Assembly: GCF_022828475.1 (NCBI RefSeq)
Contig: NZ_CP059557.1
Coordinates: forward strand, 6,681,470 to 6,745,469
Direction: 5' to 3'
Length of the DNA: 64,000 nt
DNA from: Saccharopolyspora gloriosae
GTDB taxonomy: Bacteria > Actinomycetota > Actinomycetes > Mycobacteriales > Pseudonocardiaceae
Part shown: positions 1 to 8,651 of the stretch, one piece after another
Position numbering within the stretch: the first letter of the stretch is position 1
Layout of the letters: each line of letters opens with the position of its first letter
Program-made: the position numbers and the translations under genes
The notes under the pieces: generated by a model
What the model was told of the DNA's origin: nothing
Databases searched by the model: none
The model's input: only the letters and a program-made list of their open reading frames with translations

Positions 1-11
1 ATCGGCTCCGG

Positions 12-794
12 TCAGGACTGGTTCTCGGAATGCTCGGCGCGCTCGACGCGGACCGTCTCGTTGGTGTCCGCCGGGGAGGACGCGCCGGTGGCTCCCTTGA
101 GCTGACGGGTCGGCTCGGTCTCCGCGGCCTGCTCCGGCTCCGGCTCGTTCGGATCCGTTTCGAACGGGTCGATGATGTCGGCGAGTTCGCCCAGCGCGCG
201 CAGCAGCCGTTCCAGGCGGGCCGGGTCGGCGCCGTCGGGTTCGATGGCGGCCAGCACCCAGTCCTGCTCCAGCCACACCACGGTGACGTCGGGACCGACC
301 TCTTCGGCGGCCTCGACCAGTGCCGGGGTGACCAGCGGGCGGGCCGCGGCGACCTCGGTGACGAAGGCGTAGCGGGAGCCGACGGGTCCGAGCAGGTCCA
401 GCCCGGAGTCCTGCGGCACCGGCACGTCCGGCTGCCAGAGTTCGAGGATGGTGCTGACGCTGCGGCGGCAACGCACCCCGGCGAGCACGGTCGCGACCTT
501 GTTGTTCACGGTGAGGTCGAGCACGTAGACCTGGCGGCGGCCGTCGGCGGTGAACGTGGAACCGGCGACGACGTCCGTGGCGGTGCCGGTGCCGTGCTGC
601 GCGAGCGCGCCGCGTTCCCAGCGCGTCGGCAGCACTTGGTCGACTTCGGCGAACTGCCAACCGCGCAGCGCCGCCCAGCGACGCCGCTCCCGGTTGTTCG
701 GGGCGCGTCGTGTGCGGTCGGCGATCAGCAGCGCGACGCCCGCGGCGATCGCGAGGACGGCGACGAGGAACCAGACCCAGGCAGGGATACCCAC
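12..794 (-). CDS. Membrane-anchored protein of unknown function
   Basis: I do not recognise the family. From the GTG chosen here the protein has about 260 residues: a single hydrophobic segment at roughly residues 3-24, then an arginine-rich stop-transfer stretch (RTRR, RERRRW). The remaining 230 residues are therefore expected in the cytoplasm. The central part (about 40-215) is a mixed alpha/beta domain; the last 40 residues are an acidic tail rich in Glu, Thr and Pro. The frame stays open upstream to 971, but that extension is Arg/Pro-rich and low in information, so I start directly before the membrane segment. No strong ribosome binding site marks the start. The gene is monocistronic, with a relic permease upstream on the same strand. 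Confidence 0.6.
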   Translation of the reverse strand: MGIPAWVWFLVAVLAIAAGVALLIADRTRRAPNNRERRRWAALRGWQFAEVDQVLPTRWERGALAQHGTGTATDVVAGSTFTADGRRQVYVLDLTVNNKVATVLAGVRCRRSVSTILELWQPDVPVPQDSGLDLLGPVGSRYAFVTEVAAARPLVTPALVEAAEEVGPDVTVVWLEQDWVLAAIEPDGADPARLERLLRALGELADIIDPFETDPNEPEPEQAAETEPTRQLKGATGASSPADTNETVRVERAEHSENQS

Positions 795-1048
795 ACCGCG
801 CAGGGTAGTCCCGTCGCCATCTCCCGCGAAGATCGCCGGGGTCTCCGGGCGGGAATTGCGCCATCCGTGCGAGGTGCGCAGCACGGATGGCTCGGGAAGG
901 TCTCGCTCCGGATATGGCCGGGCTCTCGGCGCCCCGTCCGCGAACCCGTTCCGCGCAGCGGCCAGAGCCATCGGGTGTCGGTGGAGGGCGGTCGGCGACT
1001 CGCCGGAGACCGCACGAACGCGGCGATTCGGCGCGGAGGCCGGGAACG

Positions 1049-1094
1049 AAGAAGGACGGGAGCGGCGAACCGCTCCCGTCCTTGTCTTCTTCTC
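1049..1094. terminator. Bidirectional intrinsic terminator-like hairpin
   Basis: A perfect 13-bp stem with a CGAA tetraloop (arms 1053-1065 and 1070-1082) is flanked by GAAGAA on one side and TCTTCTT on the other. It lies just downstream of the decayed permease on the minus strand. The rest of 795-1141 shows no other gene or motif I can support. Confidence 0.65.
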
Positions 1095-1141
1095 TTATCG
1101 ACCGGCTGATCCGATCTCTGTAGCGGCCGATCGGGTGAACG

Positions 1142-1484
1142 TCAGACAGAAATCCGCCGCAGCCACCAAGCGGTGAACGCGAACAAGGCGAGCGCGGTCG
1201 CGACGAGCAGGCCCGCCTCGATGCCCTGGAAGATCCAGAACCGCTCCGCGGGGGTGGTAGCTCACGAGGTCACCGGGGTGACCGAGCACGAACGCGTCGC
1301 GCACGTCCTCATTGGTCCGCGTGGTCACCGGAGTCATGTAGTGCGGGCGAACCCCGATCCACACGAACAGCGACCACGCCACCGAGCAGACCAGGGTCGC
1401 CGCCATCGCCGGCACGGTCCGCCGCAGCAGCGCGCCGGACGCCATTCCGATCGCGAAGCCGCACAGGCAGTTCGCCGGGAACAC
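1142..1484 (-). pseudogene. Relic of an ABC-2-type transporter permease
   Basis: The reading frame beginning near 1484 encodes a segment typical of actinobacterial ABC-2 permeases (AIGMASGALLRRTVPAM followed by RPHYMTPVT). Near 1255 the homology moves to another frame, where PAERFWIFQGIEAGLL and a final hydrophobic helix ending in WWLRRISV run to a stop at 1142. The N-terminal half of the family is missing, and the stretch that normally separates the two matching segments is shortened. Truncation, internal loss and frame change together indicate a decayed gene rather than a single error. No partner ATPase gene is adjacent. The attribution rests on family patterns I recognise, not on a database search. 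Confidence 0.6.
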
Positions 1485-1589
1485 CAGGACGCGATTCGCG
1501 GCGCGGCGCGGCCCGCAATGATCCGTTCCTCCAGCACGTGCACGGGAGACGAGATCCGCGCTGTGGCCATCCGCACAAGCAATGTCGAA

Positions 1590-1608
1590 GTGGAATGTTC
1601 AATTCCAC
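1590..1608. promoter_or_regulatory. Inverted repeat upstream of the MFS exporter gene
   Basis: A perfect repeat GTGGAAT-N5-ATTCCAC lies 48 bp before the start codon of the MFS gene at 1657. Size and position suit a dimeric repressor such as TetR or MarR type. No regulator gene is adjacent, so the binding protein is unknown. Confidence 0.45.
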
Positions 1609-1656
1609 TCGTCGGTTGCCTCGATTCGGAATCATCGTCGCGCCCGGAGGAGCTCC

Positions 1657-2874
1657 ATGACCGCGCCCGAGGTCGCTCTCGACCGTCCCGTCCGCGCCCC
1701 GCGGGCAGTGCTCGCCCCGCATCGCGCGTTCTGGTTCGTCGGAGCGCTGCTGGCGCTGTTCCTGATGGCCTCCACCGCGCCGTCCCCGATGTACGCGATC
1801 TACCAGCAGCGCTGGGACTTCTCCGCGACCGTGCTGACCGAGGTGTTCGGCGCCTACATGATCGGCATCCTCGCCGCGCTGGTGCTGTTCGGCGCCGTGT
1901 CCGACCGGATCGGCAGGCGCCCGGTGCTGTTCGCCGCGCTGCTGCTGGAGATCGTGTCGATGCTGGTGCTCGCGTTCGCGCCCGACGTGGGGCCGTTGTT
2001 CCTCGGCCGGTTCCTGCAGGGCGTCGCGACCGGCGCGGCGACGGGCGCGATCAGCGGCTCACTGCTGGACTTCCAGCCGCCGGGCAGCAGCCGCGGCGCC
2101 ACCTTCAACGGGGTGGCCGCGGGTCTCGGCATGGCATTGGGTTCCGGTGTCGCCGGACTGCTGGTGCAGTTCGCGCCCGCGCCCACGATGCTGGCTTACC
2201 TGCTGCTCATCGTCGGTTTTGTGATCGCGTTGCCACTGGTGTGGTTGATGCCGGAGCCGGTGCGCGACCCGATCGCGCTGCGGCGCGCGTTGCGCCCGCA
2301 GCGCCCCGGAGTGCCCGCCGGGCGCGGCAAGGCGTTCGCGCTGCTGGCCACGACGATGCTCTCCGCCTGGACGATCGGCGGGATGTTCATGTCGCTCGGC
2401 CCCTCGGTGGCGAAGAGCCTGGTCGACGGCACGCCTTACCTGATCGGCGGGCTGGCGGTCGCAGCCATGACCGGCGTCGGCGCGGCCGCCCAGCTGTCGG
2501 CGTCCGGCTGGCTCGGGCAACGGGCGGTGCGCGTCGCCGCCCCGACGCTGATCGTCGGGCTCGCCACGGTCGCCGTGGCGGTGCTCAACGGGAGCGCGGC
2601 CACGTTCTTCGCCGGGTCCGCCGTGGTCGGCATCGGCTGGGGCCTGATGTTCATGGGTGGTTTCCGCCTGCTCACCGCACTGGCCGACCCGGACAACCGG
2701 GCCGCGACCGCCTCGATGATCTACATCGTGGCGTACCTGTCGGCAACGGTGCCCAGCGTGCTGCTCGGCATGCTGACCACCTACGCCGGCCTCACCACCT
2801 CGACCATCGTCTTCGCAGCCATCGCAGCCCTCTTCGCCACCATCGCCTGGGCCGGCACCTACATCCGCCACTGA
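1657..2874 (+). CDS. MFS transporter, probable drug or metabolite exporter
   Basis: This 405-residue protein has the twelve hydrophobic segments of a major facilitator. The loop between helices 2 and 3 carries the family motif (GAVSDRIGRRP, about residue 85). The short basic N terminus enters the membrane near residue 22. It most resembles small proton-coupled exporters; the substrate cannot be read from sequence. I start at the ATG preceded by GGAGGAG at 1647 rather than at the longer frame from 1582, whose extra residues are Arg/Ser-rich and lie over the inverted repeat at 1590-1608. The gene stands alone and its 3' end runs into repeat copy A. Confidence 0.85.
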   Translation: MTAPEVALDRPVRAPRAVLAPHRAFWFVGALLALFLMASTAPSPMYAIYQQRWDFSATVLTEVFGAYMIGILAALVLFGAVSDRIGRRPVLFAALLLEIVSMLVLAFAPDVGPLFLGRFLQGVATGAATGAISGSLLDFQPPGSSRGATFNGVAAGLGMALGSGVAGLLVQFAPAPTMLAYLLLIVGFVIALPLVWLMPEPVRDPIALRRALRPQRPGVPAGRGKAFALLATTMLSAWTIGGMFMSLGPSVAKSLVDGTPYLIGGLAVAAMTGVGAAAQLSASGWLGQRAVRVAAPTLIVGLATVAVAVLNGSAATFFAGSAVVGIGWGLMFMGGFRLLTALADPDNRAATASMIYIVAYLSATVPSVLLGMLTTYAGLTTSTIVFAAIAALFATIAWAGTYIRH

Positions 2875-2888
2875 CCCCTCGTCCGATC

Positions 2889-3173
2889 AGCGGCAAAGCC
2901 CGCGACCAGCGGACGAAGCAAGGACCGCCTCGCGGCGAACCGTGCTTTTAGCGACGAAGCCCGCGAAGGGCGAGCGAAGCCCCGCCTGCCTCGCGGCCGA
3001 AGGCCGTGCCTTGCGGCGAAGCCGTGCCTGGATGCGCGTCAGCGCATAGCCCACGTCACAAAGCCGACCACCGGCGGGTTCTCAGTTGGTCTCTCGCGAG
3101 GACAGCTTTTTCCCTCGTGGCGGAGCCACTAGGGAAAAAGATCCCGCAGCGAGAGACCAACTGAGGTTCCGCC
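2889..3173. repeat. Intergenic covarying-hairpin element, copy A
   Basis: The structured core is 3073-3173: GGCGG/CCGCC outer pairs, a GTT/GTT internal loop, then a perfect 17-bp stem (3081-3097 with 3149-3165). The apical hairpin is a second near-perfect stem, CTTTTTCCCT/AGGGAAAAAG (3106-3115, 3131-3140), capped by GTGGC-GGA-GCCAC. The left part (2889-3072) is made of GCGAAGCC/GGCCGAAGGCC-like units shared with copies B and E. The element fills the gap between two convergent genes and ends 24 bp beyond the clpB stop codon. See the findings for the comparison of copies. Confidence 0.8.
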
Positions 3174-3197
3174 ACCCGACCCCCCAAGCAGAAGGCG

Positions 3198-5780
3198 TCA
3201 ACCAGCCCGAACGACGAGAGCCGAGTTGTCGTCGGCTGTGTCGACCTGGACTTTGTCACCGTCGCGCACTTCGCCCGCGAGCAGCTGCTTCGCCAGTTGA
3301 TCGCCGATGGCCGACTGCACGAGGCGCCGCAGCGGACGGGCGCCGAAGACCGGGTCGAAGCCGTTGAGCGCCAACCAGTCCCGGGCCGCGGGCCGCACGT
3401 CCAAGGTCAGTCGCCGCTGGCTGAGCCGCTGCGCCAGCCGCTCCACCTGAATGTCCACAATGGATGTCAGCTCCGCGGTGGTCAGCGAGCGGAACACCAC
3501 CATGTCGTCGAGCCGGTTCAGGAACTCCGGCTTGAACTGCTGGCGCACCACCGAGAGCACCGCGTCGTCGCGTTGCTGCTCGGACAGGTTCGGGTCCGCG
3601 ATGGCCTGCGACCCGAGGTTCGAGGTGAGCACCAGGATCGTGTTGCGGAAGTCCACCGTGCGGCCCTGCCCGTCGGTGAGCCTGCCGTCGTCGAGCGCCT
3701 GCAGCAGCACGTCGAACACGTCGGGATGCGCCTTCTCCACCTCGTCGAACAGCACCACCGAATAGGGCCTGCGCCGCACCGACTCGGTGAGCTGGCCGCC
3801 CTGGTCGTAGCCGACGTAGCCGGGCGGGGCGCCGACCAGGCGGGCCACCGAGTGCTTCTCGGAGTACTCGCTCATGTCGATGCGGATCATCGCCCGCTCG
3901 TCGTCGAACAGGAACCCGGCGAGCGCCTTCGCCAACTCCGTCTTGCCGACGCCGGTCGGGCCGAGGAACAGGAACGAGCCGGTCGGCCGGTCGGGGTCGG
4001 CGACGCCCGCGCGGGTGCGCCGCACCGCGTCGGACACCGCGCGCACCGCCTCGCCCTGGCCGACGACGCGGCCTTCCAACTCGTCTTCCATGCGCAGCAG
4101 CTTCGTCGTCTCGCCTTCGAGCAGCCGCCCGGCGGGGATGCCGGTCCAGGAGCTGACCACGTCGGCGACGTCGTCAGGCGTGACCTCCTCCTGCAGCATC
4201 GCCTTGCGCTCGGTCTGCGCCTCGGTGGCGGTGGCGAGTTCCTTCTCCAGCGCGGGGATGCGGCCGTAGCGCAACTCGGCGGCCTTGCCGAGGTCGCCGT
4301 CGCGTTCGGCGCGGTCGGATTCGCCGCGCAGCTGTTCGAGCTGCGTCTTGAGGTCGCGGACCTTGTCGATCGACTCCTTCTCGCCCTGCCAGCGCGCGGT
4401 GAGCTCGGAGAGCTGTTCGCGCCGGTCGGCGAGCTCGCCGCGCAGGGTGGCGAGCCGTTCGACGGAGGCGACGTCGGCCTCCTTGGCCAGCGCCATCTCC
4501 TCGATCTCCAGGCGGCGCACCGCGCGCTCCACCTCGTCGATCTCCACCGGCCGCGAGTCGATCTCCATGCGCAGCCGGGACGCGGCCTCGTCGACGAGGT
4601 CGATGGCCTTGTCGGGCAGGAACCGAGCCGTGATGTAGCGGTCGGAGAGCGTCGCGGCGGCCACCAGCGCGCCGTCGGTGATCCGCACGCCGTGGTGCAC
4701 CTCGTAGCGCTCCTTGAGCCCGCGCAGGATCGCCACGGCGTCCTGCGGGCTCGGCTCGCCGACCATCACCTGCTGGAAGCGGCGTTCCAGCGCGGCGTCG
4801 GTCTCGATGTGCTCGCGGTACTCGTCGAGCGTGGTCGCCCCGACCATGCGGAGTTCGCCGCGCGCCAGCATCGGCTTGATCATGTTCCCGGCGTCCATGG
4901 CGCCTTCGCCGGTGGCACCGGCGCCGACGATGGTGTGCAGCTCGTCGATGAAGGTGACGACCTCGCCCGCGGAGTCGGTGATCTCCTTGAGCACCGCCTT
5001 GAGCCGCTCCTCGAACTCGCCGCGGTACTTCGCGCCCGCGATCATCGAGCCGAGGTCGAGCGCGACGACTCGCTTGCCGCGCAAGGATTCCGGCACGTCA
5101 CCGGCGACGATGCGCTGCGCGAGGCCTTCGACGATGGCGGTTTTGCCGACCCCGGGTTCACCGATGAGCACCGGGTTGTTCTTGGTCCGCCGGGACAGCA
5201 CCTGCACGACGCGGCGGATCTCGGAGTCACGGCCGATCACCGGGTCCAGGTCGCCGTTGCGGGCGCGGTCGGTGAGGTCCTGGCCGTACTTCTCCAGCGC
5301 CTTGAAGGTGCCTTCCGGGTCCGGGCTGGAGACCCGCGCGGAGCCGCGCACCTTGGCGAACGCCTCGCGCAGCGCGTCGGGTGTGGCGCCGTGCTTGCGC
5401 AGCAGGTCGCCGACCTGCCCGCCTTCGGCGGCGAGTCCCACCATCAAGTGCTCGGTGGAGACGTAGTCGTCGCCCATCTCGGTCGCGAGGTGCTGGGCGT
5501 GCGTCACCGCCTTGAGCGCGTCCCGGGACAGCTGCGGCGGGGAGACCGTGGATCCGGAGGCGGCGGGCAGTGCGTTGATCAGCGTCTCCACCTCGCGGCG
5601 GATCTCCGCCGGATCGGCCTCGACCGCCGTGAGCAGCGGTGCGGCGATGCCGTCGCCCTGTGCGAGCAGGGCGCCGAGCAGTCGGGCCGGACCGACGTCC
5701 GGGTTGCCCGCCACCGTGGCGGCCTGCGCCGCCGAGGAGATCGCCTGCTGGGTCTTGGTCGTCGGGTTGAAAGCGTCCAT
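3198..5780 (-). CDS. clpB: ATP-dependent protein disaggregase ClpB (Hsp104 family)
   Basis: ClpB extracts polypeptides from aggregates and hands them to DnaK-DnaJ-GrpE, encoded 17 kb away in this window. The 860 residues show the normal order: Clp N domain (about 1-145), first AAA+ module with Walker A GEPGVGKT at 207-214, the middle coiled coil (about 400-520), a second AAA+ module with GPTGVGKT near 605, and a C-terminal D2-small domain. Length is as expected. The start is the ATG of MDAFNP, preceded by GGTGGAGGA; seven extra in-frame residues upstream are unlikely. A HAIR operator (5893-5913) lies 113 bp upstream, so HspR repression with heat induction is expected. Repeat copy A sits directly behind the stop codon. 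Confidence 0.97.
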   Translation of the reverse strand: MDAFNPTTKTQQAISSAAQAATVAGNPDVGPARLLGALLAQGDGIAAPLLTAVEADPAEIRREVETLINALPAASGSTVSPPQLSRDALKAVTHAQHLATEMGDDYVSTEHLMVGLAAEGGQVGDLLRKHGATPDALREAFAKVRGSARVSSPDPEGTFKALEKYGQDLTDRARNGDLDPVIGRDSEIRRVVQVLSRRTKNNPVLIGEPGVGKTAIVEGLAQRIVAGDVPESLRGKRVVALDLGSMIAGAKYRGEFEERLKAVLKEITDSAGEVVTFIDELHTIVGAGATGEGAMDAGNMIKPMLARGELRMVGATTLDEYREHIETDAALERRFQQVMVGEPSPQDAVAILRGLKERYEVHHGVRITDGALVAAATLSDRYITARFLPDKAIDLVDEAASRLRMEIDSRPVEIDEVERAVRRLEIEEMALAKEADVASVERLATLRGELADRREQLSELTARWQGEKESIDKVRDLKTQLEQLRGESDRAERDGDLGKAAELRYGRIPALEKELATATEAQTERKAMLQEEVTPDDVADVVSSWTGIPAGRLLEGETTKLLRMEDELEGRVVGQGEAVRAVSDAVRRTRAGVADPDRPTGSFLFLGPTGVGKTELAKALAGFLFDDERAMIRIDMSEYSEKHSVARLVGAPPGYVGYDQGGQLTESVRRRPYSVVLFDEVEKAHPDVFDVLLQALDDGRLTDGQGRTVDFRNTILVLTSNLGSQAIADPNLSEQQRDDAVLSVVRQQFKPEFLNRLDDMVVFRSLTTAELTSIVDIQVERLAQRLSQRRLTLDVRPAARDWLALNGFDPVFGARPLRRLVQSAIGDQLAKQLLAGEVRDGDKVQVDTADDNSALVVRAG

Positions 5781-5892
5781 TCCTCCACCTCGCCAGGGCA
5801 TCGCTCACGAGTCACCATGCTCGCGCCGAACCGCCGTCGTGCACACCCGCCACAAGCCCCGACTCGACGAGCTCAGGTCATCCGGCAGGAAA

Positions 5893-5913
5893 GTTGAGCC
5901 TGTTGCACTCAAG
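5893..5913. promoter_or_regulatory. HAIR operator for HspR upstream of clpB
   Basis: GTTGAGC-N7-ACTCAAG matches the HspR-associated inverted repeat (consensus CTTGAGT-N7-ACTCAAG). The same half-sites with the same 7-nt spacer occur upstream of dnaK at 26474-26494. hspR itself is in the window at 21988-22452, so clpB and the dnaK operon form one regulon by established knowledge of actinobacteria. Confidence 0.85.
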
Positions 5914-5937
5914 CTTACATCCATTTCGCAATGTAAG
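5914..5937. promoter_or_regulatory. Second inverted repeat abutting the clpB HAIR site
   Basis: A perfect CTTACAT-N10-ATGTAAG repeat starts at the base directly after the HAIR element. It could be a site for a second regulator of clpB or of the divergent symporter gene. I do not recognise the binding family. The rest of the 298-bp divergent region carries no other clear motif. Confidence 0.45.
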
Positions 5938-6078
5938 CGGAACTTCGGCCGCGCGCCTCGATGTGCTCGCCCGTTCGGCCGAACTTCGATCACTCTCAGT
6001 CTCGAATCAGGTGTCAATTGGCGAGTGGATCCCCTAAAAGCATTGAGTCTTGAATGTCCGCTTGTCTAACTTTCCGCC

Positions 6079-7665
6079 ATGCCACCCGCATTCGGCTCGT
6101 CACTCACGAGCCCACCCCCGCACACCGACGTGCTCGCCGCTGAAAGCGGCCCCCTCTCCAGCGTCGAAGACACGATCAACACCGTCTTCGAACCGATCTC
6201 CGACGGGTTCTCGAACCTCGTGTTCGGCGAGCTCACGCTGTTCGGCGTCACGTTCCCGTGGGTCGTGGCCTGGCTCGCGATCGCCGCGGCCGTGTTCACC
6301 GTCGCCTTCGGCTTCATCCAGTTCCGCTCGCTCGGGCTGTCGCTCGCGCTGCTCCGCGGCAAGTACTCGCGCGACGACGACCCCGGCGAGATCACGCACT
6401 TCCAAGCACTGACCTCGGCGGTGTCGGCCACCGTCGGGCTGGGCAACATCGCGGGCGTGGGTGTGGCGGTCACCGTCGGCGGCGCGGGCGCCACCTTCTG
6501 GATGATCGTGTGCGGCCTGCTCGGCATGTGCACGAAGTTCGTGGAGTGCACCCTCGGCGTGAAGTACCGGGAGATCCACGAGGACGGCACCGTCACCGGC
6601 GGTCCGATGCAATACCTGCGCAAGGGCATCGCCGAGCGGTTCCCCGGCGCGTTCGGTGCCGGGCTGGGCAAGTCCCTCGCGGTGATCGCCGCGATCATGA
6701 TCCTGTTCTTCGGCATCGCCGGCGGCAACATGTTCCAGGCGAACCAGACCTTCGCGCAGCTGCGCAACGTCACCGGCGGCGATGAGGGCTGGCTCGCCAG
6801 CGACGGCGCGGCCCTGGTGTTCGGCGTCGTGCTCGCCACGCTGATCGGCGTGGTCATCATCGGCGGCATCAAGTCCATCGGCGCGGTCACCAGCAAGCTC
6901 GTGCCCGCGATGGCGATCATCTACGTGGGCGCCTGCCTGACCGTGATCGCGGTCAACATCACTGCGGTCCCGACCGCGTTCGGCGAGATCATCAGCGGTG
7001 CCTTCACCCCCGCCGCCGGGTTCGGCGGCGCGATCGGCGTGCTCATCATCGGTTTCCAGCGGGCCGCGTTCTCCAACGAGGCCGGACTGGGTTCGTCGTC
7101 GATCGCGCACTCCGCGGTCAAGACCCGCCACCCGGTCACCGAGGGCTTCGTCGCGCTGCTGGAACCGTTCGTCGACACCGTGATCGTCTGCACCATGACG
7201 GCGCTGACCATCGTCATCGCGAAGACGGAATTCTGGACCAGCGCGCAGCAGGACGTCATCAACGGCGGCGAGGCCCCGGACGGGGTCATCGTGACCTCCG
7301 ACGCGTTCGCCACGGTGCTGCCGTGGTTCCCGTACGTGCTGACGCTGGCCGTGGCGCTGTTCGCGATCTCCACGATCATCACCTGGGGCTACTACGGTCA
7401 GCGCGCCTGGCTGTTCCTGTTCGGCAAGAGCAAGGCGAAGGAGATCACCTACAACGTGATCTTCTGCATCAGCACCGTGATCGGTTCGGTGCTGACGCTG
7501 ACCAGCGTGCTGAACTTCGCCGACGCCGTGCTGTTCGCGCTGGCGCTGTTCAACATCATCGGCCTGTACCTGCTGATGCCGGTGGTCAAGCGCGAGCTCA
7601 AGAGCTTCCGCGAAAAGCTCCGCACCGGAGAGGTCGCGCCCGTCGACCGCTCGGACATCACCTGA
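6079..7665 (+). CDS. Sodium:alanine/glycine symporter, AGCS family
   Basis: The 528-residue membrane protein imports small neutral amino acids with sodium. About eleven hydrophobic segments follow a 60-residue N-terminal leader. The family signatures are clear: GLGNIAGVGVAV near residue 120 and RAAFSNEAGLGSSSIAH near residue 330, which hold the sodium and amino-acid sites in AGCS proteins. Length is at the upper end for the family because of the N-terminal extension. The gene is monocistronic, divergent from clpB, and followed by a good hairpin terminator at 7690-7724. The exact substrate (Ala, Gly or another small amino acid) is not decided by sequence. Confidence 0.92.
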   Translation: MPPAFGSSLTSPPPHTDVLAAESGPLSSVEDTINTVFEPISDGFSNLVFGELTLFGVTFPWVVAWLAIAAAVFTVAFGFIQFRSLGLSLALLRGKYSRDDDPGEITHFQALTSAVSATVGLGNIAGVGVAVTVGGAGATFWMIVCGLLGMCTKFVECTLGVKYREIHEDGTVTGGPMQYLRKGIAERFPGAFGAGLGKSLAVIAAIMILFFGIAGGNMFQANQTFAQLRNVTGGDEGWLASDGAALVFGVVLATLIGVVIIGGIKSIGAVTSKLVPAMAIIYVGACLTVIAVNITAVPTAFGEIISGAFTPAAGFGGAIGVLIIGFQRAAFSNEAGLGSSSIAHSAVKTRHPVTEGFVALLEPFVDTVIVCTMTALTIVIAKTEFWTSAQQDVINGGEAPDGVIVTSDAFATVLPWFPYVLTLAVALFAISTIITWGYYGQRAWLFLFGKSKAKEITYNVIFCISTVIGSVLTLTSVLNFADAVLFALALFNIIGLYLLMPVVKRELKSFREKLRTGEVAPVDRSDIT

Positions 7666-7689
7666 GCGACCGCTGCAGTTGGAGTCGAT

Positions 7690-7724
7690 GCCTCCTTTGA
7701 TCGGTCCCACCGGTCAAAGGAGGC
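7690..7724 (+). terminator. Hairpin terminator of the AGCS symporter gene
   Basis: GCCTCCTTTGA (7690-7700) pairs with TCAAAGGAGGC (7714-7724), with three further inner G-C pairs, 24 bp after the stop codon. There is no long T tract, as is common for high-GC actinobacterial terminators. Confidence 0.7.
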
Positions 7725-7742
7725 CTTCACCCGAGACGGACA

Positions 7743-7780
7743 CGAGGGGCCGCCCGCCGGTTGCGGCGGACGGCCCCTCG
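7743..7780 (-). terminator. Hairpin terminator of the YceI-domain gene
   Basis: CGAGGGGCCG (7743-7752) pairs perfectly with CGGCCCCTCG (7771-7780); the loop contains a further CCGCCG/CGGCGG stem. It lies 18 bp beyond the stop codon of the minus-strand YceI gene, back to back with the symporter terminator. Confidence 0.65.
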
Positions 7781-7797
7781 TCGTGGTGGGTCGTGCG

Positions 7798-8649
7798 TCA
7801 GTTCTGCTGCACGGCCTGGATGTCGATATCGACTCGCAGGGTCGTGCCGATCGCGGCGATGCCCGTGCGCAACGCCTGGTTGAACGTCATCGCGAAGTCC
7901 TCCCGCCGCAGCTCGGTCGTCGCCGAGGCGGAGGCGCGGGACCCGCCCCACGGGTCCGGCCCGACTCCCGCGTAGTGCGTGTCCAGCACCACCGGCTTGG
8001 TCATCCCGCACAGGGTGAGGTCCCCGGCCAGCTCCCAGCGTTCGCCGCCTGCGGGCCGCAGCCCGGTGCCGGTGAAGGTGATCTCCGGGTGCCGTTCGAC
8101 GTCGAGGAAGTCCTCGGCGCGCAGGTGCGCGTCGCGCTGCGCGTTCGCGGTGTCGACGCTGGCCGCGTCGATCCGCACGGACACGCCCGTCGACTCGATC
8201 GGCTCGCCGATCGACACCTCACCGCTGAACTCGGTGAACCGCCCGTGGATGCTGGTGATGCCCAGGTGCCGGGCGCTGACCCGGATCGACGAGTGCACCG
8301 GGTCGATCTCCCACCGCCCCGGTGCGGGCAGCTCGGCGCCCCCGGCACGCCGCAGTTCGAGCACGCCGAGCGCGGCGTCCTGCCCGCCGCGCACCAGCGT
8401 GGTGCGGGCGACGGGTTCGTAGCCGACGGTCGACACGATCGCGGTGTAGGAACCGGGCGCGACCCCGGTCGCCACGGCCACGCCGTCCTCGCCGCTCTGC
8501 GCCCGTGCCGCCTGCGCGCCGCCGCCGTCGATGAGCGTGAGCGCGGCGCCGGGAACCGGCCAGCCGTCGCCGGTGCGCACCGTCGCCGTCACGGTGCCTG
8601 CTCCGTCGCCGTTGCTCACGTCGCTCCCCCTGCCTTGGACCGCGGTCAT
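7798..8649 (-). CDS. YceI-family lipocalin-like protein with N-terminal carboxypeptidase-regulatory-like domain
   Basis: YceI domains form a lipocalin-like barrel that binds isoprenoid-type lipids. Here the YceI domain covers about residues 105-283 of 283 (start WEIDPVHSSIRVSARHLGI, core DPWGGSRAS, end GTTLRVDIDIQAVQQN). Ahead of it, residues 15-95 form one beta-sandwich repeat of the carboxypeptidase-regulatory type (GYEPVARTTLV, GQDAALGVLEL). There is no signal peptide, so it should be cytoplasmic or attached to a partner. The ATG lies 2 nt after the MFS stop codon, so the two are co-transcribed and probably translationally coupled. The same accessory domain occurs three times in the MFS protein just upstream, suggesting shared origin and interaction. 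Confidence 0.85.
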   Translation of the reverse strand: MTAVQGRGSDVSNGDGAGTVTATVRTGDGWPVPGAALTLIDGGGAQAARAQSGEDGVAVATGVAPGSYTAIVSTVGYEPVARTTLVRGGQDAALGVLELRRAGGAELPAPGRWEIDPVHSSIRVSARHLGITSIHGRFTEFSGEVSIGEPIESTGVSVRIDAASVDTANAQRDAHLRAEDFLDVERHPEITFTGTGLRPAGGERWELAGDLTLCGMTKPVVLDTHYAGVGPDPWGGSRASASATTELRREDFAMTFNQALRTGIAAIGTTLRVDIDIQAVQQN

Positions 8650-8651
8650 GC

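Noticed and set aside
3297-5897. A plus-strand frame of 866 codons opposite clpB
   Set aside because: It is the antisense shadow of clpB; its translation is Arg/His/Leu-rich and matches no family, while clpB has every expected motif.
6100-7710. A minus-strand frame of 536 codons opposite the AGCS symporter
   Set aside because: Low-complexity His/Arg/Asp translation typical of antisense frames in high-GC DNA; the symporter motifs are on the plus strand.
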